Shown: in pieces, positions 1 through 13,020 of the stretch
How the letters are laid out: every line of letters begins with the position of its first letter
Position numbering within the stretch: the first letter of the stretch is position 1
Assembly: GCF_027887165.1 (NCBI RefSeq)
Contig: NC_077227.1
Span: 546,339,189-546,403,188, forward strand
Origin: Monodelphis domestica
Taxonomy: Eukaryota; Chordata; Mammalia; Didelphimorphia; Didelphidae
DNA: 64,000 nucleotides
Reading direction: 5' to 3'
The notes under the pieces: model-generated
The model's input: the letters and a program-made list of their open reading frames with translations, nothing else
Told to the model about the DNA's origin: nothing
Databases searched by the model: none
Made by a program: the position numbers and the translations under genes

Positions 1-59
1 ACCATATGTCTCAAAATAGGTCAACCATATTTTACTCTTCACCATGTCCCAACTATATA

Positions 60-170
60 AATTATTTTATTCTTTTTTCCTCCCTGTTAAAACATAAACT
101 CCTTAAGAGCAGGTATTATCTATATTTTTTGCTTTTTATTCCCAGTGATTAAAACAGTGGCTATAAAATA
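60..170 (+). mobile_element. L2 3' tail
   Basis: aactccttaagagcaggtat and attcccagtgattaaaacagtg match the L2 tail (ctccttgagggcagg, tatccccagca). Confidence 0.45.
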
Positions 171-537
171 GTATGGCCATATAAGATTTTTGTTTTTGCA
201 TATTTGATTTCCTTGGGATCTATGCCCACTAAAATCCCTAAAAAAGTATGGACAGTTTGATTATTTTCCCTGAAAAAAAAATCATTTTAAAATATATGCT
301 ATTTATTTAATTAAATATTTTAAATTGCATATAAAAATATTTTTAACATTCATTTTAGGAAAATTTAATTCCAAATTCTCTCCCTTCCTCCTACCCTTCT
401 CCCACCCTATGAGAAGGGAAGAGAAATATAAGATTAAAAATTAATATCCAATACTCCAAGTATTCTTAATAATAACTTGAGGTAGAGGAAAGTGATAGTC
501 TTAGTAAAGAGAAACTTCCAGGACCATGCAGGCAGAT

Positions 538-580
<43 letters not shown>

Positions 581-1139
581 CAGAGTTATACGCAACTTTA
601 TCTATAGATATAAGGTAAAAATGTAACATGGGGACCAAGTGAAAGGAATTCTGGGAAATATAGTTCAAGGGCACAAAATTCTATTTACACAAATATGATA
701 TCGATTATATGTGAAAATTCACGTAAAACATATTTCCATATTAGCTATGTTCCTACATAATTCCAAATTGAAATTCAGAATGATTGATATATTTCAAACT
801 TCCATTAGCCATGCATTAATATGTCTACCTCTCCATTGTCCTTCTAATACTGATTGTTTCTGTTTTCTTTTTCTGTTTTTTTCTTCTAATTTGTAGGCTA
901 GAAGGTACAATTTTAGTGTGTTTATTTTTGGTGGTTCTTTTAATATTTATAACTTAAAGTATGTTTTCAAATGACCATTTATCATTTATAATTTTCTTAT
1001 GAATATTTTTCATACTTTTTTGATGAATCTTATATTGAGGAATGGCACAACTTTGAAAATCTAACCTTTAACATTTGATCCATTTAGTCTGAGAAGTACT
1101 TCTTAGAACACAAAGGAATATTTTCCTAATTTTTTTTTC
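171..1139. other. Unassigned AT-rich DNA
   Basis: Apart from the (GA)n at 541-579, no gene or repeat could be named here. Confidence 0.5.
541..579. repeat. (GA)n microsatellite
   Basis: About 19 GA units, uninterrupted. Confidence 0.95.
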
Positions 1140-1440
1140 TTTATTGAGGAAAATATCAGCCTAACCAGTAAGTGGTGCAGGGACTAGAAATTGATGAAGC
1201 TAGAATCAGGAAGTATGAAGTTTAAATCTGACCTCAGATAGTGTCTAGTTGTATGACTTTGAGTAAGTCACTTGGCTTTTGTCTTCCTTGGTTTCTTCTA
1301 TGCAAAATTAAGATAACAACACATAACTCCAAAAGTTGTGATGTCCCAGTAAGATATTTATAAAGTATTTGGCACTGTGCCAGGGAAATAGTTAAATACA
1401 ATGAACACTAGCTATGATTATTGCTTTTTTGTTAATATTA
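1140..1440 (+). mobile_element. MIR/THER1-type SINE
   Basis: tRNA-like head with tttaaatctgacctcag, then gtatgactttgagtaagtcac, and a body ending taaagtatttggcactgtgcc and gctatgattattgc. Confidence 0.7.
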
Positions 1441-2479
1441 TTGTTATTACTATTAGAAATTCTGATTTGTAAATAGCTTGAAATAAACTGGTCTTTGCTT
1501 ATTTTAAATACTTTCAGTTTCATAGATGACAGCAGAGAAAGAAGCTGTCCTATTAGTTCTAGAATATCATATTTTTGTAATGATGAGATATCTTATTTCA
1601 ATTATTTGATCTTTAAAAAGGATCTTTGGGAAATAAACAGATTACAAACTGGAAAACTATTTCAGATGTTCAGAAGAAACCTTCCTGTCATTTTCCTAGA
1701 AATAAGAAAGTCTATGGTTTGAGATACAGGCGGGTAAAAATGTCTAAAATGTTTATTTTTTTTTCCTTTTTTTGTCTTTTTTAAATGATTCCCATGATCC
1801 AGGTTAAATTGTTTAACTGTCATACATCCTGTGATGCTTATTTATAAAACAAGTGAACATACTCTAACAAGACTTTGGAAAGAAATTACAAAAAGAAATC
1901 AATGTAAGGATGCTATAAATATGAAATACTATTAAACTACATCATTATTATCACAGTGATGATCGCTCATTAAATACAGTATAAAATATCTCACCAAAAT
2001 GTTAGTTTTAGGGAACTTGAAATAATGGGCAACAAAAGACTAATAGAATTTAGTTTCTTGACAAAGTGAAAAGCTTTTTCATTACAAGTCAAACAGTTGT
2101 TGGAAAATGTACTTCCAGTGAACAAAAATAAAATATGAGATAGCTCACATTATGTAAAACTTATTACAATCCCCTTTAGCAAATTAGTTTGTCCTGCAAG
2201 AAGAACCTACTGGATTTACAGCTACTTTACTGAGGGGAGCAGAGTCAATGATCTTGTAATTACATATTTATAGGACAGAAAGACCCTGGGGACATGGCTG
2301 GGAATGTGAATTGTTTAGACTCTTTGAAAGAATGTAGTTCATTTTTATGTAGATGCTTCTGTGTTTTGTAATTTGTAGGCTACATGCCTTCAAGGATGTT
2401 CCTAGTATACCCAAATTAGGCAGGTAATTTTAAGATTTTAGGAGCTTAGATTGAGTGCTGAAAAGGGTTTAAAATGCAG
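1441..2479. other. Unassigned noncoding DNA
   Basis: A 75-codon frame at 1495-1722 has no family likeness and no splice context. Nothing else was seen. Confidence 0.5.
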
Positions 2480-2690
2480 CAGGATCTTGGGAACATAGAC
2501 TAAAGGATGGAAAGAGTTCTGGATGTCATTTAATCTAACATCTTGCTTTTATTATTTTACAAAAGAGAAAACCAAGGCCTAGAGAGGTTCTGTGAGCTGT
2601 CCAAGGCCAGATAGTAACAAAGAGAACCAGGAATCATACTCTTTTCTTCTAAAGTCAATTCCATCTTTCTTTCCACTGAAACATTCTGCC
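2480..2690 (-). mobile_element. MIR/THER1-type SINE
   Basis: Reverse copy: tcatttaatctaacatcttgc, gagaaaaccaaggcctagagagg and a worn tRNA-like head at the right. Confidence 0.6.
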
Positions 2691-2708
2691 TCTAGGGACT
2701 ATTGATCT

Positions 2709-2722
2709 TATATATATATGAA

Positions 2723-2755
<33 letters not shown>
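2709..2755. repeat. (TA)n microsatellite
   Basis: Interrupted AT dinucleotide tract. Confidence 0.9.
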
Positions 2756-2814
2756 GCTTTTCATGAAATAGCTGTAGTAAAACAATAATCAACTATACTG
2801 AACTAATTGGAGCA

Positions 2815-2935
2815 ACTAGGAAATACAGTGGATGGAGTTCTGAATGTGGAATCAGAAAAGACTCCTCTTCCTGAGTTCAAATCTAACTTCAGACACTTAC
2901 TAGAAGTGTGAACATGGTCAAGTGAAGATATAAAA
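2815..2935 (+). mobile_element. SINE head fragment
   Basis: gagttcaaatctaacttcagacacttactag is the tRNA-like B-box region of a marsupial SINE. Confidence 0.55.
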
Positions 2936-3112
2936 GTGTTTTGAGATTTGGACAAATAGAGAGCTCATGATAATTAGACTTGATTGCCTCAGTAAATTAG
3001 AAAACCAGGACATCTGCTGAGAAAATGGTGTGGAGATGACATAGGAGGCTTGAAGAAAGGAGGGAAGTGTGGACACATTCACTGTCAGAATATAATAGAG
3101 TAAGACAGGAGA

Positions 3113-3300
3113 ACAGTTAGGTGCTTATGGATAGAGTGCCAGGCTGAGAGACAGAAGGTCTTAGGTTCAGATCTGGCCCCTGAGACTTCCTAGCTATATT
3201 ATCCTGGGCAAGTCACTTAACTCCAAGTGCCTAGCTCTTACCACTCTTCTACCTTGGAATCAATATTTACTATCAATTCTAATACAGAAGGTAAGGATAT
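3113..3300 (+). mobile_element. SINE1/MAR1-type SINE
   Basis: Same order as the intact copy at 58970: ttaggttcagatctggcccc, ctgggcaagtcacttaac, ctcttaccactcttctacct and acagaaggtaaggat. Diverged. Confidence 0.75.
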
Positions 3301-3605
3301 TTTTGTAAGTGTCAGACAGAGATATAAAACAAATTACTGTGAAGCCAAATGGACCCTCTTAGTAAGCTTGTAGGACTTTGTTTAATGGTGTTCAATAACA
3401 TGGACACACAAATAAGAAATGGGGCTGGTAGGTTTGAAAGAGAACTGAGGTCTGAAAAATTATAGATAATAGTACAAAATGGGCACTGTTGGTTCAGTGT
3501 TAGTTATAATTAAATTGGCAAAATATACCTATCCAAAAAGTGCCAATTTGTAAGAGGGAAAAGTTATGAAACTGGCTGTGAATTTATTTTATTGATAGAT
3601 AGGAG

Positions 3606-3629
3606 AAGAGAAGGAAGGAAGGAGGGAGG

Positions 3630-3667
<38 letters not shown>
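3606..3667. repeat. GGAA/GGGA/(GA)n simple repeat
   Basis: Purine tract moving from GGAA through GGGA to GA units. Confidence 0.9.
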
Positions 3668-3670
<3 letters not shown>

Positions 3671-3929
3671 CTTAGAGAAGTTAATACCCTAATCTAGCTT
3701 CTTTACTGTTCCACAGCAGCCATGTGGACTCTCCAGTCCACTCCAACAAAAAAGATCTGACCCCCAAAATCTGCTCTTGCCTCAGTTTATCAGACTTTTT
3801 CTCTGTCTAGTCACTCTCACAGGAAATGCCTAGTGAGCCAATTAATGAGGCCAGCAAACCATCCAGCATACAGGACAGGCTTCCTTCCTATCTTGTGATC
3901 CTTAACCTCAATTGCTGGCCTTTCTGGCT

Positions 3930-4735
3930 TACTTCAAGAAAATGATAAATGTTGAAGGAGATATAGAAAAGTTGGGACACAATACATTATAGGTAAAACT
4001 GTGAACTGATATAACTATTCTGTAGAGTAATTTGGAACCATGCCTGAAATCCATCAAACTGTGCATACCCTTTGATACAGCACTCTCATTACTAGGCCTG
4101 TATCCCCAAGAGATAAAAGATAAGAAAAGGATCTACTTTTAGAAAAATATTTTATATCAACCTTTTCTGTGCTGGCAAATAATTGGAAATTAAAGGGATG
4201 TCCATCAATTGGAGAATGACTGAATAAGTTGTGCAACATGCTTAAAATGGAATATTATTGTGCCATAAGATATGACAAACAAAATGATCATAAAAAACTT
4301 TGAAATCTTCATATGAACTAATTCAAAGTGAGGTGAGCAGAATCAGAACATTGTATGTGGTAACAGCAATAAATATGATGATCATCTATGAATGACAAAT
4401 ATTATCAGCAATTCAAGAATTAAAGACAACTCCAAGAGACTCATAAAAAATAGAAATCCACTGCCCCAGAAGGAAAAGATGAAGTCTGAATGAAGATTGA
4501 AGCATACCACAATTAACTTCATTTCTTTCATGACTTTTTCTCTAGCATAAGTAATAGATGCCTTTTGTCACAATATGTCAAATAAGGAAATAAGCATTGT
4601 ATAATAAAATATGTAAAATCTATATCATATTGCCCTCCATCTTGTGGAGGGAAGAGAGAATATGATTTATAAAATACCAGAAAACGACTATTAAAAATTT
4701 TATCAATGCATAATCTGGAAAAAATAAAAAGTTAC
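3930..4735 (+). mobile_element. LINE-1 3' end
   Basis: A LINE-1 3' part: ggcaatttgg-like segment at about 4024, TTTGATACAGCACT, tgtatccccaagagataa, tgtccatcaattgg and a long 3' UTR ending aaaaaataaaaag near 4735. Reading frames are broken. The part upstream of 3960 is uncertain. Confidence 0.8.
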
Positions 4736-5199
4736 AAGTCTATAATGTGAGTGAAACTAGGCCATAGTAGAGGTAGGAAGGGGCTAGAGTTTACATTAAA
4801 AAAGAATAGGTTTAGGAGTGAGTTTGAAAAAGAGAGGGAAAGAGAATTAATACAGAGAAGAGAATTTCAATGTTTGACAGAATGTGAATGGTATTCAACA
4901 GAATATAAGTTCTTAGAAAGAAAAATAAGAAGAAAATAATGAAAAGTTATGGTGTGAAATTATAATTATTAACTTGACTCAGAAGAAGAAATATCAAAAG
5001 GCAGAGGTTAGAGACAATGAATGTGGGGCATCTTTTGTTCTGGGTTAGATTTCCTAAATGTTTTTGTCCTTTACTTTTCATTTGTTGGTAGAAGGGATTG
5101 CTCTCTGAAAGGAAAAAGAGAGGAATATGATGGGAAATAAAGGTGATATGAACACAGTCAGATATATATTATATATATATATACATGTATATTTAATAT

Positions 5200-5335
5200 T
5201 TCTTAAAGGCAGGGACTATTTTAGTTGGGGTTTTTTTGCTGTTGTTTTTTTTTTGTCTTTGTATTCCCAGGAACTACTCTAGCACAGTGTTTGGTGCACA
5301 ATAGGCAAATGAATGACTATTTGTTGCACTGAGTT
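5200..5335 (+). mobile_element. L2 3' tail
   Basis: taaaggcagggactatttt, gtattcccaggaactactc, agcacagtgtttggtgcac and aatgaatgactatttgttg. Confidence 0.65.
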
Positions 5336-5348
5336 TATTAGTTAAGTG

Positions 5349-5349
5349 A

Positions 5350-5403
<54 letters not shown>

Positions 5404-5468
5404 ACATACATATATGTATATATGTACATTTATATGTGTTTATGCATATATACATATACATGTATATC
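5349..5468. repeat. (TA)n(TG)n and AT-rich simple repeat
   Basis: TA to 5367, TG to about 5401, then a tacata-rich tract. Confidence 0.9.
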
Positions 5469-5624
5469 AAACTACTTCAGAGAGGAGGGGAAATAACCAG
5501 TATTCAGGAAAATTAGAGTGAGATGAATCTGGAGAGAGTGATGGAGAAGGATGAAGTGAACCCTAAAGAAGGAGAGATTGCACAGGAAGAGGAAAGAGGT
5601 AGAAGCCTTGTTGGGAATCAACTG

Positions 5625-7010
5625 AAAGTCAACTACTAAAACTGCATCTAAACAATTGGAAAAACATTAACTGCTCATGGGTAGGATGAGCTAACATAAT
5701 AAAAATGACCATCCTACCAAAACTTATTTACTAATTTAGTGCCCTACCCATTAAACTACCAAAACCTATTTTTACTGAATTAGAAAAAAAAAACACAACA
5801 AAGTTTATTTGGAAAAACAAAAGATCAAGGATATCAAGGGAAATAATGAAAAAAATACAAGGGAAGGTGACCTTGCAGTACCAGATCTCAAACTATACTA
5901 TAAAGCAGTGGTCATCAGAACAATATGGTACTGGCTAAGAAACAGAAAAGAGGTTCAGTGGAATAGACTTGGGGTAAGTGACCTCAGCAAAACAGTCTAT
6001 GATAAGCCCAAAGATCCCAGCTTTTGGGTCCAAAATACACTTTTTGTTAAAAACTGCTGGGAAAATTGGAAGACAGTGTGGGAGAGATTAGGTTTGCATC
6101 AACATCTCACAACCTACACCAAGATAAACTCAGAACAGGTGAATGACTTGAACATAAAGAAGGAAACTATAAGTAAATTAGGTGAACACAGAATAGTATA
6201 CATGTCAGATCTTTGGGAAAAAGGAAAGACTTTAAAATCAAGCAATACTTAGAGTAAAAAATCACAAAATATAAAATAAACAATGTTGATTACATCAAAT
6301 TAAAAAGGTTTTGTACAAACAATACCAAAGTAACCAACATTAGAAGGGAAGTATCAAATTGGGAAACAATCTTCATAACACAAATTTCTGAGAAAGGTAT
6401 AATTACTCAAATTTACAAAGAGCTAAATCAATTTAAAAAAAATATCAAGCCATTCTCCAAATGATAAATGGGCAAGGGACACGAATAGGCAAATTTCAGT
6501 CAAAGAAATCAAAACTATTAATAGCCACATAGAAAAAGTGTTCTAAATAACTTATAATCAGAGACATGCAAATCAAAACTACTCTGAGATTTCACCTTAC
6601 ACCTAGAAGCTTGCCTAACATGACAGTAATGGAAAGAAATGAATGTTGTATGGGATGTGGCAAAGTTAGGACTTTAATGCATTGCTGGTGGAGTTGTGAA
6701 TTGATTCAACAATTCCGCTGGGCAATTTGGAACTATGCCCAAAGGACACTAAAAGTCTATTTGCTCTTTGATCTAGCCATAGCACTGCTGGGTTTGTACC
6801 CCAAAGAGATAATGAGGAAAAATACATGTATAAGAATATTCATATCTCTGCTCTTTGTGGTGGCATAAAATTAGAAAATGAGGGCATGCCCTCCAATTGG
6901 GGAATAGCTGAACAAATTGTGATATATGTTGGTGATAGAATACTATTGTGCTCAAAGGAATAATATACTGAAGGAAATCCATGGGAACTGAAACAACTTC
7001 CAGGAAGTCA
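5625..7010 (+). mobile_element. LINE-1 fragment, C-terminal part of ORF2
   Basis: This stretch matches the main copy downstream (about 10480-11870): aaaccattaa-like start, the KFIWKN region, the FWVQNTLFVKNCWENWKTVWERLGL segment and a W..C-rich C-terminus (about 6640-6870). Two frames (5809-6252 and 6566-6868) stay open for 147 and 100 codons but are only LINE remains. The usual 3' UTR and poly(A) are missing where it abuts the next copy near 7010. Confidence 0.87.
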
Positions 7011-10000
7011 CTATACTAAGATGGAAATAAATATGAGGGGGAGTAATGGGAAAGGAAGTAACATTAGGGAGGGGAAAGTGGGGAGACTGACTAAAAGAGA
7101 AAAGTTGGAGGGGAGAGTAAGAGGGATAAGAGAAAAGGAAGAATCTAAGGAGGGAGTCAAAATGGAGAGGAATACACAGACAGTAATCATAACTCTGAAT
7201 ATAAATGGGGCAAAGTCACCAATAAAAAGGGAGCTGAATGGGTTAAAAACAAGAACCCTACCATATGTTGGTTCCAAGAAACACACTTGAGACAAGTAGA
7301 CATACATAGGGTAAAGTTAAGAGGGTGGGGCACAATTTACTGGGCTAAAACTGAGACAAAGAAGGCAGGAGTAGGAATTATGATTTTAGACAAAGCTAAA
7401 GCAAAAATAGATGTCATTAAAAGAGACAAAGAATGTAATTACATCTTGATGAAAGGCAATATAAATAATGAAGAATTATCAGTACTCAATAAATATACAC
7501 CCAATGGTATAGCATCCAGATTTCTAAAGAAGAAATGAAAGGAACTTAAGGAGGAAATAGATAGTAAGGCAATACTACTAGAGGACCTTAACCTTCCTCT
7601 ATCAGAAGGAGATAAATCCAACCAAAAAATAAATAAGAAAGAAGTAAGGGAAGTGAATGAAATGTTAGAAAAATTAGAGCTAATAGTTATCTGGAGAAAA
7701 ATAAATAGGGATAAAAAAGAATATAGCTTCTTTTTCAGCAGCACATGGCACATATAACAAAAACTGACCATATACCAGGGCATAAAAACATTATAAACAA
7801 ATGTTGGAAAACAGAAATAATGCAAATATTTTCAAACCATAATGCAATAAAAATCATAATCAATAAGGATTTTTGGAAAGGCTTTTGGAAAGACAGATTT
7901 AAAATCAATTGGAAACTAAATAATATAATTCTTCAAAACTAGTAAGTCAAAGAACAAATCAAAGGAACAATTACTGATGTCATTGAAGAGAATGACAATG
8001 GGGAAACAACTTATCAAAATCCATGGCATGCAGCCAAAGCAGTACTCAAGGGGAATTTTATATCTCTGAGAGCATATATCAACAAATCAGAGAGGGAAGA
8101 GATCAATGAATTGAGCATGCAATTAAAAAAAAAAAACTAGAAAGAGAACAAATTTTAAATCCACAGATAAAAACTAAATTGGAAATTATAAAAATCAAAG
8201 GAGAAATTAATACAACTAAAAGTAAGAGAACTATTGAACTAATAAATAGGACTAGGGTCTGGTATTTTGAAAAAAAGAAACAAATAAAATAGAGAAATTA
8301 TTGGTTAATTTAATAAAAAAGAAAGAATAAAATCAAAATAATGGTATCACGATGAAAAGGGAGACCCCACTTCTAATGAGGAGGAAATTAAGGTAATTGT
8401 TAAGAACAATTTTGCCCAAGTATATCACAATAAATACGACAATCTAGGTGAAATGGGTGAATATCTACAAAAATATAAATTGCCTAGATTAACAATAGAG
8501 GAAATAGAATATTTAAACAATTTCATCTCAGAAAAAGAAATTGAAGAAGCCATCAAGGAAATTCCTAAGAAAAAAATCTCCTGGGTCAGATAGATTCACA
8601 ACTGAATTCTATCAAACATTTAAAGGACAACTAATCCAACTATTTGGCAAAAATAAGGAAAGAAGGAGTTTTTCCAAATTCCTTTTATGACACAAATATG
8701 GTACTGATTCCAAAACCAGGAAGACCATAAACAGAGAAATAAAACTATAGACCCATCTCCTTAATGAACATATATGGAAAAATCTTAAATAGCCTACTAG
8801 CAAAAAGACTCCAGCAAGATATCATGAGAATTATTCAGTATGATCAGGTTGTATTTATATCAGGAATGCAAGGATGGTTTAATATTAGGAAAACTATCCA
8901 TATAATTGACCATATCAACAACCAAACCAAAGAAATCATATTGCTTTCTCAATAGATATAGAAAAAGTCTGGCAAAATACAACACTCATTCCTACTGAAA
9001 ACACTAGAAAGTATGGGAATAGATGGGCCTTTACTAAAGATAATAAACATTATATATTTAAAACCATTCAGTAAGCATTTTCTGCAATGGAGATAAGTTA
9101 GAATCCTTCCCAATGAGATCAGGAGTGGAGCAAGGATGCCCATTACCTCTATTATTTACCATTGTACTAGTGTGACAAGGAAATCACTTTAAAGACTGAT
9201 ATATATTAATTTAAGGTCGCCAAGGAATTCCGTTATGTAATTCCTAAATGAAAACTCAAGTCAGCCGTCAATCTTTTATGGAGTTTAATTACAAACAGGA
9301 GGAAGAAAGGAATTAGAGAGAGAGAGAGAGAGGGAGAGAGAAAAGGGGAGAGAAGGGAATAGGGCTTAAATACCCCTTCTGTTTAGGCTGGGCCAAAAGG
9401 CCCAAGCCCTTAGATAGCTGGGGCAAAGAAAAGAGATCAGTCCCTATTACTCACCTGACCAAAATGGAGAAACAGTCTCAGAGGCCTCCACCTCCAGCTT
9501 CCTTCAGAGCAAGCTTCTCAGAGCACACTCCAACCACTCAGCCAAACTCCTCAACCACCTCCTTGAGTCTTCACACCCCTCTATCTTTAAGGAAACCATC
9601 CAAGTTCCCTCCCCTCAGTTCTCACATCTACCAATCACTGTCCATCAATTTCCCTGTGCCAATGGAGGCTCTAGCTTAACTCAGGACCGCCCAGAGGTCT
9701 CTGGCTTTGCACATGTCTGTTGAAGGTCATATTTTCAAATAATTAAATCTTTGATCCTTTGCTACAGCCCTTCCTAAATCCTGTTAACCTGAGTAGGGTA
9801 GAGATTAGAATAATTAAATTTTGATCTATGCTGCAGCCCTTCCTCAATCCTGTTAGGACTGAGTAGGGTGGAGATTGATTCCAAGTATCTCCATTGTATC
9901 AATTCTAAAATCAATCATGACTCAAAGAAATTCCTGTTCTATGCTTAAGCATAGGTCAAAGTCCTTTCCATTGTTCAGCAAAAGGTTTCTGTCCTAAAGT

Positions 10001-12291
10001 AATCTTAAGAAGGGAGGAGGAGGAACCTCCCATGCCAATGGGGTTCACATTCCAATAGACTATCAGTAAGAAATTTTCCAAGTATAAAATTTCCCAATGG
10101 TGAAATTTCCAACATTTATAAGTCTAAGGAATTTTAAGGTTTACACTAGAAACACTAACAGTAGCATTTAGAGAAGAAAAAGTGATTGAAGAGATTAAAA
10201 TAGGCAATGAGGAGACGAAATTATAACTCTTTGCAGATGATATGATGGTCTACTTAAAGAATCCTAGAGAATCAACTAAAAAGCTAGGGGAAATAATCAA
10301 CAACTTTAACAAAGTTGTAGATACAAAATAAACCCACATAAATCATCAACATTTCAATATATTTCCAACACAACTCATTAACAAGAGTTAGAAAGAGAAA
10401 TTCCATTTGAAATAACTGAAGGCAATATATAAATTTTAGGAATCTATTTGCCATGATAAATACAGGAACTATATGAACACAATTACAAAACACTTTCCAC
10501 ACAATTAAAACTAGATCTAAATGGTTGAAAAAAAAAACCATTAATTGCTCATGGGTAGAACAGCTAATATTATAACAATGACAATCCTACTCAAATTAAT
10601 TTAATTTTTTAGTGCCAAGAAATTTTTTATTGAATTATAAAAAAATTATAAGAAAGTTCATTTGGAAGAACAAAAGAACAAGAATATCAAGGGAACTAAT
10701 TAAAAAAAAAAGTGAATGATTGGGACCTAGCAGTACCAGATTTTAAATTGTACTATAAAACAGTGGTCATCAAAGCAATATGGTACTAGCTAAGAGAGAG
10801 AAGGGAGGATCAATGAAATAGACTTGGGCTAAATGTCCTCAGGAAGATAGGGTACAATAAACCTAAAGATCTCAGCTTTTGGAACAAAAACCCACTAGTT
10901 GACAAAAACTTCTGGGAAAATTGGAACACAGTATAGGAGAAATTAGGTTTAGATCAAAATCTCACACCCTGCACCAAGATAAATTCTGAATGGGAAAATG
11001 ACTTAAATATAAAGAAGGGAATTATAAGTAATTAGGTGAATATAGAGTAGTATACCTGTCAGATCTATGGTAAAGGAAATAATTTAAGACCAAGTAAGAG
11101 ATAGAGTATATTACAAAATATCAAATGAGTAATTTTGATTACATTAAATTAAAAAGGTTTTGTGCTAACAAAATCAATGCAATCAAAATTAGAAGAGAAG
11201 CAACAAATTGGGGGAAATATCTTCATAACAAAAACCTCTGACAAAGGTCTAATTTCCCAAATCTATAAGGAGTTAAAACAGTTTTACCAAAAAAAAAAAA
11301 GAATTATAGCCATTCCCCAATTGATCAATGGGTAAGGGACATGAATAGGCTTTCCTCAGATAAAGAAATCAAAACTAGCAATAAGAATATGGAAAAGTAT
11401 TGTAAATCTCTCATAATTAGAGAAATACAAATCAAAACAACTCTGAGGTATCATCTCAAACCTTGCAGATTGGCCAATATGACATCATAGAAGTGTAATA
11501 AATATTGGAGGTGATGTGGCAAAATTGGAACACTAATACATTGCTGGTACAGTTGTGAATTGATCCAACCATTCCAGAAGGCAATTTGGAACTATGCCCA
11601 AAAGGCTTTAAATGACTAGCTGCCTTTTGGTCCAACCATACCACTGCTGGTTTTGTACCCCAAAGTTATAATAAGGAAAAATACTTGTACAAAAATATTT
11701 ACAGCTCCATTTTTTGTGGTGGCAAGAAATTGGAAAATGAGGGGGTGTCCATCAATTGGGGAATGGCTAAACAAATTTTGGTGTCTGTTGGTGATGGAAT
11801 ACTATTATGCTGAAAGGAATAATGAACTGGAGGAATTCCGTGTGAACTTTAAAGACATCCAGGAATTGATGCAGAGCAAAAGGAGCAGAACCAGGAGAAT
11901 GTTGTACACAGAGACAGATACACTGTGGCACAATCAAATATAATGGATTTATCATATAGCAGCAATACAATGATCCAGGACAATTCTGAGGAACTTGTGA
12001 AAAAGAATGCTATCCAAATCCAGAGAAAGAAATGTGGGAATACAAATGCAGAAGAAAAACATATGATTGAAGAAATGGTTCGATGGGGATATGATTTGGG
12101 ATGTTGACTTTAAATGATAACTCTATTGAAAATAGTGATAATATAGAAATAGGTTTTGAGCAATGATACATGTAAAACCCAGTGGAATTGCTTGTTGGCT
12201 CTGGGAGGGGGTATTAAAGAGAGGAGAGGATGAATATGAATCATCTAATCATGGAAAAATATTCTAAATTAATTAATTAAATAAATATTTT
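7010..12291 (+). mobile_element. LINE-1, 5'-truncated copy with ORF2 remains and 3' UTR, split by an LTR
   Basis: Main LINE-1 of the window, about 4.3 kb without the LTR. The endonuclease start is readable at about 7182 (VIITLNINGAKSPIKR), followed by ETHLRQVDIHRVKLRGW and KKAGVGIMILDK; 7010-7165 is probably the inter-ORF spacer. The reverse transcriptase reads [18 protein letters not shown] (8757-8812), [14 protein letters not shown] and [13 protein letters not shown] (about 9123-9160). After the LTR it resumes with a LFADDMMVYL box near 10230. The C-terminal and 3' UTR parts run to about 12291 and end in an A/T-rich tail. The frame is broken by many stops, so the copy is dead. It follows the partial copy 5625-7010 directly. 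Confidence 0.9.
9171..10145 (-). mobile_element. Solo LTR of an endogenous retrovirus, inserted in LINE-1
   Basis: A 975-bp element bounded by TG...CA and by a 4-bp duplication CTAG (9167-9170 and 10146-10149), which interrupts the L1 frame at the reverse-transcriptase region. Read on the minus strand it begins TGTAAACCTT, has a TATA-like GGGGTATTTAAGCC (about 9365-9378), then a CT-rich run, an ATTAAA signal (about 9280) and ends CCTTGTCACA. That order fits U3-R-U5. A 4-bp duplication suits a class I (gamma-like) retrovirus. No internal region is present, so it is a recombined fossil, younger than the L1 it split. Confidence 0.82.
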
Positions 12292-12329
12292 TTTAAAAAG
12301 AAAGAATTGATGGAGTCTAAATGCATATT

Positions 12330-13020
12330 GAAGAATCTTAAAAAAAAAAAAAGAATGTAGACCCTCCTGTAAAGGATCATAAAATAATGGAGAGGACCTA
12401 CTTGCACAAAATTATTTATAGAAACTCCTTTTGTGATGGCAAAGAATTGGAAATTGAGAGGAAGTAGGTCAATTGGGGTATGTCTAAACAAATTGTGGTA
12501 TTTGATCGTGCTATAAGAAATGATGAGAAAGATGATTTCAGAAAAAGCCAGGGAGATCTGTGTGAACTGAGGCAAAGTGAAATAAGCGGAACTGGGAGAA
12601 TATTATACACAGATATGGTAATATGATTTGTTGCATAAGCTTTGCTGCTCTCAGAAATAAAAGGATCTCTAACAATTCTGAAGGACTTTTGACAAATAAT
12701 ACTATCAATGTTCAGAGAAAGAACTATTGGAATTAGATGTAGATCAAAATATCCTATCTTTCACATTAGTCTATTTATAATTTTATTTTGGGGTTTTGTT
12801 TTCTTTTTCTCTTACAAAAAAAAATGATGACCAATAGGGAAGTATGTTTTTTATGACAAAGCATATGTATCACCCAGATCAATTTGCTTACCATCTCTGC
12901 AAGGAGGGACAGAAGGAGGGAGGGAGACAATTTGGATCTTATAATTTAAGAAATGCATGTTGAAAATTGTTATTACTCATAATTGGGAAAATAAAATCTT
13001 TAAGTAAAAAAGAAAATTAA
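12330..13020 (+). mobile_element. LINE-1 3' end, older copy
   Basis: The words tgatggcaaagaattggaaattg, caaattgtggtatttgat and gaaatgatgagaaagatgatttcag match marsupial L1 3' ends. The piece closes with aataaaatctttaagtaaaaa. It differs clearly from the copy ending at 12291, so it is a separate, older insertion; 12292-12330 holds more decayed L1-like bases. Confidence 0.8.

Larger units (their letters stand above)
4736..5624. other. Unassigned purine-rich DNA with simple repeats
   Basis: Purine-rich sequence on both sides of the L2 tail and microsatellite. It could be a worn L1 5' part, but I see no landmarks. Confidence 0.4.

Noticed and set aside
5809-6868. Host genes of 147 and 100 codons
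   Set aside because: Both frames match the C-terminal part of LINE-1 ORF2 and align with the second L1 copy downstream.
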